Shown piece after piece: positions 31,748 to 37,818 of a DNA stretch of 39,453 nt; position 1 is the first letter of the stretch, and every line of letters begins with the position of its first letter. A program made the position numbers and the translations under genes. The notes beneath the pieces are model-generated. The model was not told the origin of the DNA. It saw only the letters and a program-made list of their open reading frames with translations, and did no database searches. This stretch comes from a virus, in the IMG/VR virus record IMGVR_UViG_3300020810_000291, positions 1 to 39,453 of that record. The stretch is one strand, 5' to 3'.

Positions 31748-32423
31748 ACCATATGTATGTGAATACTGCGGCAGCGGATATGTAAGAGAAAAAACTCTTG
31801 CAGCGCATATGTGTGAAAAGAAACGCAGGGCACTGCAAAAAGATGAGAAGAGAGTACGACACGGCTTTTATGCATTTCAAAGATTCTATAAATTAAGTGC
31901 TGGTGCTAAGAAAGAAAAGACATATCAAGACTTTTGCAGTAGTCAATATTATAATGCATTTGTAAAGTTTGGTAGTTTTATTAACAACGTAAAGCCTTTG
32001 TATCCTGAAAAGTATATTGATCATGTTGTCACAAGTGGTGTAAGATTAGATCACTGGTGCAGAGAAGAAATGTATGAATCGTATGCAGTTGACCTTATTA
32101 GAAAAGAAGGTGTCGAAACTGCATTAGAAAGAAGCATTACTACAATGACAGAATGGGCTGAAGAAAATAAACCAGCAACATGGAATCAGTATTTCTTTCA
32201 TGTAAGCACAAACAGAGCTGTGTGGAATATAAAAGATGGAAAGATATCACCTTGGTTAATTCTAAACTGTGCAAGCGGTAAAGAGTTGTTAGGAAAGTTT
32301 AACGACGAGCAATTAAAGATGATATATAACGTACTTGATCCAGAACACTGGGCATTAAGATTTAGAAGACAAAAAAATGATTTAAGTCTTGTTAAAGAAA
32401 TTGTAGCAAAGAGTAGATTATGA
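31731..32423 (+). CDS. Zinc-finger protein (TTG start)
   Basis: A protein of about 230 residues. No ATG occurs before the zinc finger; TTG 31731 (MTSSSKPYVCEYCG, with GAAGAG 8 nt upstream) is preferred over the TTG at 31677. The finger is C-x(2)-C-x(12)-H-x-C: CEYCGSGYVREKTLAAHMC. The rest is helical, with RHGFYAFQRFYKLSAG, FVKFGSFINNVKPLYPEKY, WCREEMYESYAVDLIRKEGV and NAVWNI-type segments. I associate such proteins with marine T4-like phages, probably nucleic-acid or protein binding; function unknown. It overlaps the previous gene by 17 nt and the next by 4 nt (ATGA). Confidence 0.65.
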   Translation: MTSSSKPYVCEYCGSGYVREKTLAAHMCEKKRRALQKDEKRVRHGFYAFQRFYKLSAGAKKEKTYQDFCSSQYYNAFVKFGSFINNVKPLYPEKYIDHVVTSGVRLDHWCREEMYESYAVDLIRKEGVETALERSITTMTEWAEENKPATWNQYFFHVSTNRAVWNIKDGKISPWLILNCASGKELLGKFNDEQLKMIYNVLDPEHWALRFRRQKNDLSLVKEIVAKSRL

Positions 32424-32992
32424 AAAAATCATATAGCCAAGCATTTCAAGATAAATTTGCTTATGACAATTGTCGAAAGAAAACATATATTGAAATAGGC
32501 GCAGCAAAGCCTGTGAGTAAAAACAATACACATTTGTTAGAACAAAAGTATGGCTGGAAAGGTTTTAGTATTGAAAAAGATAAAGTTTTTGAGAAAGAAT
32601 GGGTAGATTCAAAAAGAGAAAATAAAATATACTGGGCCGATGCAATTAGGTTTAATTACAAACAAGCTGCTATAGAAAATAATTTACGTAAGCATATTGG
32701 ATATCTTAGTTGCGATATTGATCCGCCAGAGAATACTTTTCGTGCATTAAAAAAAGTTATCAGTTCAGGGTTTACATTTGATGTTATAACTTTTGAAGAT
32801 GACAGATATCATGCTAGTGGAAACTGGCATAAAGTTGCTGAGCAATATTTAAAGAATTATAATTATAAAGTAGCAGTAAGAGATGTTACAACAAAAAAAG
32901 GACAACTGTTCGAAACATGGTTTATAAATGATAATTATTATTTTGAAACCATTGACTATATAGATTGGAAAGGAAATTTAGAATGGAGTTAG
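32420..32992 (+). CDS. FkbM-like methyltransferase
   Basis: A 190-residue SAM methyltransferase of the FkbM type. It starts with SYSQAFQDKFAYDNC, then TYIEIGAAKPVSKNNT (about 22-37; motif I in the E-I-G-A form), KYGWKGFSIEKD (about 43-54), LSCDIDPPENTF (about 97-108; the D-x-D/E region) and VITFEDDRYHA (about 122-132). FkbM enzymes O-methylate sugars in glycans, in line with the sugar genes nearby. The SQAFQD opening is a mark of this group. It overlaps peptide deformylase by 10 nt. Confidence 0.78.
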   Translation: MKKSYSQAFQDKFAYDNCRKKTYIEIGAAKPVSKNNTHLLEQKYGWKGFSIEKDKVFEKEWVDSKRENKIYWADAIRFNYKQAAIENNLRKHIGYLSCDIDPPENTFRALKKVISSGFTFDVITFEDDRYHASGNWHKVAEQYLKNYNYKVAVRDVTTKKGQLFETWFINDNYYFETIDYIDWKGNLEWS

Positions 32993-33495
32993 TTTATCAT
33001 CCTAATAAACTATTAGAAACAAAATGTGATGAAGTTGATATTGAGAATATTAATTTTGATCCAAAGGAGATAAAGGCTAAAATGGTTGCATTTATGCTTA
33101 ACAATAATGGCATAGGATTAAGCGCAAACCAAGTTGGTATAACAGACAAACGTTTATTTGTTATGGCAGACATTAATGATAAGTCGCAAAGTATTATATG
33201 TATCAATCCAACTATTCTTCAGCATACTGCTGAACATGTTATTATGGAAGAAGGCTGCATGAGCTTTCCAGGTACTTGGTTAAAAGTAAAGCGTCCAAAA
33301 GAAATACTTGTACACTTTTACGACGAAGACCTAGTAGAACAAGTATTTAAGATGGATGGCCCAAATGCTAGAATATATCTACACGAAATGGATCATACAC
33401 TGGGTATCACTTTTAAAGATCGTGTAACAAGACCGAAGTGGGAACTGGCTGAACGCAAACGGAAGAAACTAGAAAAAAGAACACAGGCAGCATAA
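32983..33495 (+). CDS. def: Peptide deformylase
   Basis: A 170-residue deformylase that removes the formyl group from new proteins. All three motifs are present: GIGLSANQ (43-50, variant of GxGLAAxQ), EGCMS (90-94) with the metal cysteine, and HEMDH (134-138) with the two metal histidines and the catalytic glutamate. I used ATG 32983 with AAAGGAA 8 nt upstream; the longer frame start at 32965 lies in the previous gene. Peptide deformylases are known auxiliary genes of marine cyanophages. The C-terminus is strongly basic. Confidence 0.95.
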   Translation: MELVYHPNKLLETKCDEVDIENINFDPKEIKAKMVAFMLNNNGIGLSANQVGITDKRLFVMADINDKSQSIICINPTILQHTAEHVIMEEGCMSFPGTWLKVKRPKEILVHFYDEDLVEQVFKMDGPNARIYLHEMDHTLGITFKDRVTRPKWELAERKRKKLEKRTQAA

Positions 33496-33499
33496 ACAA

Positions 33500-34060
33500 A
33501 TGCCTGATATCGATATTGACTTTGCAGATAGAGATATAATACTTTCTCAAATCAAACACAGGGTTGCAAAGCTAGATACAGACAAAAAACATAACACCGG
33601 TGTGTATGTAACTGAGTGTCCTCACAACCCTGTTGACAATCTGTCAACAGTTGATTACAAGACCGCAGAAGAACGTGGATACTTTAAACTAGACTTTCTC
33701 AACGTAAGCATATACAAAGACGTTACAAACGAAGCACACTTAAACACATTAATGAAGAAGGAACCATTATGGCAACTATTGGAATACAAGGACTTTTCAG
33801 ATCAAGTGTTTCACCTAAACGGGCACAACGAACTATTGCAGCAATTGAAGCCTACTTCGGTAGAACAGTTAGCAGCAACACTAGCGATAATACGGCCTGC
33901 GAAGAGGCATCTTGTCAACGAAACATGGCAAACCATAGAAACAGAAGTTTGGAAGAAGCCTAAAGACGGCAGTTACTATTTTAAAAAAGCACACGCTGTA
34001 AGTTATGCAATGGCGTGTGTAGTGCATATGAATCTAATATGCGAACAACTAAATACTTGA
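33500..34060 (+). CDS. Miniature DNA polymerase III alpha-like protein
   Basis: A 186-residue protein that keeps the catalytic palm landmarks of bacterial Pol III alpha: PDIDIDF (2-8; D3, D5 and D7, two of which fit E. coli D401 and D403), YFKLDFLNV (61-69; D65 in the place of D555), LAIIRPAKRHL (like the ALxRPG fingers strand) and FKKAHAVSYA (161-170, like the FxxSHxxxYA motif). The PHP nuclease, most of the palm and fingers, and the OB domain are missing (full enzymes exceed 1100). Whether it is an active nucleotidyltransferase is unknown. It is not obviously a fragment, since the ends are intact and it is translated from its own ATG. Confidence 0.65.
   Translation: MPDIDIDFADRDIILSQIKHRVAKLDTDKKHNTGVYVTECPHNPVDNLSTVDYKTAEERGYFKLDFLNVSIYKDVTNEAHLNTLMKKEPLWQLLEYKDFSDQVFHLNGHNELLQQLKPTSVEQLAATLAIIRPAKRHLVNETWQTIETEVWKKPKDGSYYFKKAHAVSYAMACVVHMNLICEQLNT
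34048..34055 (+). promoter_or_regulatory. Late promoter box (ACTAAATA), 4 nt before ATG
   Basis: ACTAAATA lies in the final codons of the Pol III-like gene, 4 nt (CTTG) before ATG 34060, the start that best fits the aligned glycosyltransferase family. No Shine-Dalgarno is present. Confidence 0.5.
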
Positions 34061-34824
34061 TGCATTGTATAACAAGCTTTCATAAAGACCACTGGGATTT
34101 ATATGCAAGAAAATTTTTATCTTCTTGGAAAATACATTGGCCATCAAAATCATCTCTGACTATATACGGACAAGAGTGTGAATCACTTTGTGCAGAATAT
34201 CTCGAAGATGATAGAATAACATATATTGATTTGGACAGCGTTGAAAATTTTTCTGTATTCAACAAGGATGCAAAAACCCGTATAGATAATATGGAAGATA
34301 AAAAGCGCAAAGGTAAATTTGAAAAATGTTTACGATGGGCGCACAAAGTATATGCAATATGCGATTATATTGATCAACATAATATACCATTTGTTTGGCT
34401 AGATGCAGATGTAGTTACTCTAAGAAAGATTCCGTCAGCACCTAAATTCTTTAGACGTATGATTAAAGAATATGATATTGCAGTTGCAGCAGAAATTCAA
34501 AAAGGATTTGAACACTGGGAAACAGGATTCTTTGTTGTTTCTGGAACTAAAGAACAACGTTCGTTAATTAGAACAAACATGTTATCTATATACGACAGTG
34601 GCGACTTATATACTAGGAAAAACTATTGGGACGGGCATATATGGCCTGAAGCGTGTACACATATGAGACTGCATGATTTAAATATGGATATGAATAGTGA
34701 CACACCCGGTGCTTTTAAAAATACATTTGTAAGAAAATATATGATGCATGCCGCAGGTCCTAGGAAGTTTAACAAGAACGAGTCTCTTAATCCTAGATCA
34801 GGTAGACTTAGGCTTTCGGATTAA
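34060..34824 (+). CDS. GT-A type glycosyltransferase (late)
   Basis: A 254-residue member of the family with 20837, 21662 and 24129. I used ATG 34060 (MHCITSFHKDHWDLYARKFL), which aligns with the N-termini of the others; the frame is open from 34015, but that would place the start well inside the previous gene. RWAHKVYAICDY (92-103) precedes VWLDADV (DxD at 115-117), then ETGFFVVSG and NYWDGHIWPEA. A late box lies 4 nt upstream. The 3' end overlaps the convergent gene by 27 nt. Confidence 0.74.
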   Translation: MHCITSFHKDHWDLYARKFLSSWKIHWPSKSSLTIYGQECESLCAEYLEDDRITYIDLDSVENFSVFNKDAKTRIDNMEDKKRKGKFEKCLRWAHKVYAICDYIDQHNIPFVWLDADVVTLRKIPSAPKFFRRMIKEYDIAVAAEIQKGFEHWETGFFVVSGTKEQRSLIRTNMLSIYDSGDLYTRKNYWDGHIWPEACTHMRLHDLNMDMNSDTPGAFKNTFVRKYMMHAAGPRKFNKNESLNPRSGRLRLSD

Positions 34825-35172
34825 TTGAACATTTTTTCGTTTAATTCTTTTAAGAGCTAAGTTATTTAAATTTACTGTTGGACCAATTGTAATATTAACA
34901 TCTTTAGAATTCATAGTTATAATAATATCTTTAAATTGCACAAGTTCTTTTTTTAAAAAGATATTAATAGGAATCATCCTATTAGATTCCCACCACCAAA
35001 CTTCGCCAAGATCAAGAAATTTCATTCTATGTTTCTCGGTTTTAATTTTAGTGTATACATACATTGATGTGACCCATTGGTCTTGATTTATGATAATTCC
35101 AATAAATTCATTTCCACCGTATTGTACAACACTCAAAAATGGAAAATTTTCCTGGATATCTTTTAATAACAT
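34798..35172 (-). CDS. Small conserved phage protein on minus strand
   Basis: A 124-residue protein: MLLKDIQENFPFLSVVQYGG, then EFIGIIINQDQ, VTSMYVYTKI and FLDLGEVWWWESNRMIPINIFLK, ending basic (RIKRKNVQLIRKPK). It has a beta-rich look with the LGEVWWWESNR segment well marked. No family is recognised. On the minus strand a GCTAAATA lies 37 nt upstream, inside the divergent gene. The start is only 19 nt from the divergent ATG. The C-terminus overlaps the glycosyltransferase by 27 nt. Confidence 0.6.
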   Translation of the reverse strand: MLLKDIQENFPFLSVVQYGGNEFIGIIINQDQWVTSMYVYTKIKTEKHRMKFLDLGEVWWWESNRMIPINIFLKKELVQFKDIIITMNSKDVNITIGPTVNLNNLALKRIKRKNVQLIRKPKST

Positions 35173-35178
35173 TTTTTA

Positions 35179-35186
35179 AATAAATA
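35179..35186 (+). promoter_or_regulatory. Late promoter box (AATAAATA), 5 nt before ATG
   Basis: AATAAATA then CTTTC then ATG. There is no Shine-Dalgarno. The 19-nt gap between the divergent starts is almost entirely the box. Confidence 0.5.
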
Positions 35187-35191
35187 CTTTC

Positions 35192-35971
35192 ATGCAACTA
35201 GTACAGAGATATTTAGCAAAAAACAGGATTAACACAGTAGTCAATTTGGCAGGATTCATAACGGAGTATAGACCAGTGTATAGTAGACAGATAAAAGTAT
35301 ATAAAGGTATTGCAAATACTTTAGAATTTAGAATGTTAAACAGCGATCAGAAGCCAGTTAACGTAGCAAACTATACCCCTAAGTTTCAAGCATTTGACGA
35401 AAACAAAAAATTAATTATAGATAAAGTAGGAACAGTACTTGACGATGGTAGTAGTGCAACTAGAGGACTGTTTACTATCGAAATTACTGAAAGTGATATG
35501 CTAGATATTAAGCAGCAATACCTAAGTTATAGCGTTCACTTAGTTGACGACACTACGGGCGTTCCGGTAATAACCTATAGCAATAGTGCATTTGAAAATA
35601 ACGGAACTATACTTATAAGTGCAGAAGCATTTCCAGGACCGTCAGAAGCATTTACTGTAAGTTCATTTACACAAGACGGAACAAACTATGTGTCAAATGT
35701 AATTACAGCTGAACCAGGTATAAACGGAAACACTGCATTACATACCGCAGTTGTCTATACAAATTCTTATGTAGGAACTTTAGAAATACAGTGTACACTA
35801 GATAATCAACTAGACGGCTCACCGTCGTGGGTTACTGTTAAAACAATTACATTCGATGGAACAGAGACTGCACCAGTGCCAATAAACTACTACGGTGTAT
35901 ACTCTTATACACGTTTTGTAGCAAGTACTTCAACTGCTGATAAAATTACAAAGATCCTTGTAAGAAACTAA
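35192..35971 (+). CDS. Virion structural protein candidate
   Basis: A 259-residue protein: NTLEFRMLNSDQKPVNVANY, then TRGLFTIEITESDML (about 91-105), the segment SYSVHLVDDTTGVPVITYSN (about 112-131) and beta-rich repeats to the end. The plan is of a modular tail or appendage protein (immunoglobulin-like beta sandwich; the SVHLVDD strand is typical of upper-spike or tail-associated domains). A late box stands 5 nt before its ATG. The sigma70 promoter of the primase follows its stop directly. The structural role is inferred from promoter type and beta content. Confidence 0.55.
   Translation: MQLVQRYLAKNRINTVVNLAGFITEYRPVYSRQIKVYKGIANTLEFRMLNSDQKPVNVANYTPKFQAFDENKKLIIDKVGTVLDDGSSATRGLFTIEITESDMLDIKQQYLSYSVHLVDDTTGVPVITYSNSAFENNGTILISAEAFPGPSEAFTVSSFTQDGTNYVSNVITAEPGINGNTALHTAVVYTNSYVGTLEIQCTLDNQLDGSPSWVTVKTITFDGTETAPVPINYYGVYSYTRFVASTSTADKITKILVRN
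35210..35217 (-). promoter_or_regulatory. Late box GCTAAATA on minus strand for the 124-residue gene
   Basis: Reading the minus strand gives GCTAAATA 37 nt before ATG 35172, inside the first codons of the divergent gene. It matches the late-box form seen upstream of gp4-adjacent genes. Confidence 0.35.
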
Positions 35972-36000
35972 TTGACATATACTCGACAGTATGTTAATAT
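35972..36000 (+). promoter_or_regulatory. Sigma70 promoter (TTGACA-17-TAATAT) for primase
   Basis: TTGACA (35972-35977), a 17-nt spacer, then TAATAT (35995-36000, 4 of 6). The expected start, 7 nt after the -10, is position 36007, exactly the A of the ATG. No Shine-Dalgarno is present, so the primase mRNA is predicted leaderless. Confidence 0.75.
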
Positions 36001-36006
36001 AATTGT

Positions 36007-36984
36007 ATGAGTACCGTATCTGATACATTATCATCATTCTTGCCAGGCAAGCGCAAAACAACTCCGAGTGGGTGGATTGCGTTTAACGCACCTTGTTGTA
36101 CACACAACGGCGAGTCAATTGATAAAAAGGCTCGAGGCGGCCTCATAACAGAAGGTGATACAGTCAGCTATCACTGCTTCAATTGCGGCTATAAATGCAG
36201 TTGGCAACCAGGTAGACCATTTTCACATAAGATGCGTAAGTTATTCCAATGGTTAGGAACACCTGATGATATAATCACAAAGGTTGCACTTGATGTGATG
36301 AGAGAGAATGAAGGTGTACAAGTACAAACTCGTATTGCCGAGATGCCTACATTTGATTCAGTACCTCTTCCAGACGATGCTATTAAGATTGCTGACATTA
36401 AAGATTTTAATAAATTCAGCATGGGTGTGTTAGAATATATGGCACAGCGTGGACTGAATATGGATGATACTTCATACTATTGGTCACCAAGTTTAGGGTA
36501 TCGAGATAGACTAATTGTACCATTCTTCTACGAAAGCAGAATTGTAGGATGGACTGCTCGAAGTGTACTTCCGGATAAGAAACCTAAATACTTAACGGAA
36601 GTACAACCCGGCTTTGTCTACGGATTAGATGAGCAAAGTTACAATAAAATATTTACAATCTTATGCGAAGGACAGATTGATGCTATACATGTAGATGGAT
36701 GTGCATTAGGTGGTAGTGAAATATCTGATCAACAAGCAATGCTTTTAAACCAATTGCAAAAAGAAATTATTGTTGTACCCGATAGAGATAAAGCAGGTAG
36801 TAAATTAGTTGAACGTGCAATTGAATTAGGATGGAGTGTTAGTTTACCAAACTGGCCATCAGAGATAAATGACATTAGTGATTGTGTTGGTAAATATGGT
36901 AGGCTATATACGTTATACAGTATTGTAAACAATTCTGAAAGATCACCGTTAAAGATAAGATTGAAAGCAAAAAAATGGTTTTGA
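36007..36984 (+). CDS. 61: DNA primase gp61
   Basis: A 325-residue primase that makes primers for lagging-strand synthesis with helicase gp41. Zinc-binding residues: C30, C31, H33 in PCCTH and C57, C60, C64 in HCFNCGYKC. The TOPRIM domain has CEGQIDA (221-227) and VVPDRDKAG (257-265), whose aspartates bind metal. Length matches T4 gp61 (342). It opens the replication block and lies upstream of gp41, with a carbamoyltransferase and tiny membrane genes between. Unlike gp32 and uvsX, it has no ribosome site. Confidence 0.92.
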   Translation: MSTVSDTLSSFLPGKRKTTPSGWIAFNAPCCTHNGESIDKKARGGLITEGDTVSYHCFNCGYKCSWQPGRPFSHKMRKLFQWLGTPDDIITKVALDVMRENEGVQVQTRIAEMPTFDSVPLPDDAIKIADIKDFNKFSMGVLEYMAQRGLNMDDTSYYWSPSLGYRDRLIVPFFYESRIVGWTARSVLPDKKPKYLTEVQPGFVYGLDEQSYNKIFTILCEGQIDAIHVDGCALGGSEISDQQAMLLNQLQKEIIVVPDRDKAGSKLVERAIELGWSVSLPNWPSEINDISDCVGKYGRLYTLYSIVNNSERSPLKIRLKAKKWF

Positions 36985-37136
36985 ATGTATTAACTAAAAT
37001 TTGGTTAGGAATAATATTTGGTGTTATGGTTATATGGGAAATTATTACATGGCCGTACACAAAATGGAAAGAAGATCAAAAGTTTAAACGTAAACTAAAA
37101 GAACTCAAAGAACGAGATCCGTTCATTTACAAATAA
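36975..37136 (+). CDS. Tiny membrane protein (53 aa)
   Basis: A 53-residue frame overlapping the primase stop by 10 nt. It begins MVLNVLTKIWLGIIFGVMVI, one hydrophobic span (about 4-25), then a short WPYTKWKE turn and a lysine-rich tail (KFKRKLKELKERDPF). The frame ends in TAA at 37134 and the next gene follows 8 nt later with AAGGA. Membrane protein by hydrophobicity, unknown function. Confidence 0.5.
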   Translation: MVLNVLTKIWLGIIFGVMVIWEIITWPYTKWKEDQKFKRKLKELKERDPFIYK

Positions 37137-37144
37137 GGAATAAT

Positions 37145-37381
37145 ATGAAAAGTGAATTTCAAGTAGGGATGGTGGAATCTCTAAAAAGGTTTTTAGCACA
37201 CAGTAGCATAATGCTTACACTAATATTTTTTATAGGTCACGTACTTATTGCAATGACTGTAGTAAGTTTAATGACAGGTGCAAGTATTTGGGAAGCCGGT
37301 GCTGTTGCATTAGTAGAGCCTGCTGTAAACAGTGTTTGGTTTTATGTATTACACAAAGTTTGGGGTAAGTATATTGGTTGA
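37145..37381 (+). CDS. DUF2061-like membrane protein (78 aa)
   Basis: A 78-residue membrane protein: ESLKRFLAHSSIMLTLIFFIGH, then IAMTVVSLMTGASIWEAGAVALVEPAVNSVWFYVLHKVWGKYIG. Two hydrophobic segments (about 18-40 and 45-72) and the E-x(5)-VW-x-Y-x-L-H-x-x-W end fit the DUF2061 family of small membrane proteins. AAGGA lies before the ATG. Role unknown. Confidence 0.7.
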   Translation: MKSEFQVGMVESLKRFLAHSSIMLTLIFFIGHVLIAMTVVSLMTGASIWEAGAVALVEPAVNSVWFYVLHKVWGKYIG

Positions 37382-37481
37382 GATTATAATATATAATATT
37401 GTATTTTGGGGTATATACTATTGGATATGTAGCCTACCAGAGCGTATGTTTGACAGGATGTTAAAAGAAGATGGAAACTAA
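37374..37481 (+). CDS. Tiny overlapping membrane ORF (35 aa, TTG start)
   Basis: A 35-residue frame with a TTG start overlapping the end of the DUF2061 gene; GGGGTAAG lies about 5-7 nt upstream. It reads VEIIIYNIVFWGIYYWICSL, a single hydrophobic span, then PERMFDRMLKEDGN. The next gene starts inside its end. It is short and has no ATG, so it may be chance. Confidence 0.35.
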   Translation: MVEIIIYNIVFWGIYYWICSLPERMFDRMLKEDGN

Positions 37482-37818
37482 TATAATAAAACAACCACAA
37501 ATGCTGCAAGGTAATAGTGCTCAACCAATGAATGAAGGTGATAAGTCAGTGCAGGGCAACGCGAAGAATGCTCCGTTCAATCCTCACACTTATCCTAATT
37601 CAGAAAACGTTACACCGCCTGTAAACAAAGCAGCAGTACGTGTAGTAGAACCGTCTACAAGAGCAGCCGTAAGAATGAGCCCTACAGAAGTTTATCATAA
37701 GAAAAAAGAACAGATGGACTACGAAATGCGACAAGCTATTTTAGCAGAATATCGTAAGGATGGATCAATTAAACCTCCTGAGCTTGATACAGGAACAAAC
37801 GTAGATATAGAAGTATGA
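37471..37818 (+). CDS. Small disordered protein (115 aa)
   Basis: A 115-residue protein rich in polar residues and proline, likely disordered in the first 60 residues; the part VRVVEPSTRAAVRMSPTEVYHKKK-like (about 57-80) and MRQAILAEYRKDGS (about 86-99) is more ordered. AAAAGAAG stands before the ATG. It overlaps the carbamoyltransferase by 4 nt (ATGA). Function not recognised. Confidence 0.55.
   Translation: METNIIKQPQMLQGNSAQPMNEGDKSVQGNAKNAPFNPHTYPNSENVTPPVNKAAVRVVEPSTRAAVRMSPTEVYHKKKEQMDYEMRQAILAEYRKDGSIKPPELDTGTNVDIEV

Noticed and set aside
37378-37406. TTGAGA with a 17-nt spacer as sigma70 promoter
   Set aside because: The matching -10 (GTATTT) is poor, and the AT-rich run makes such matches common.
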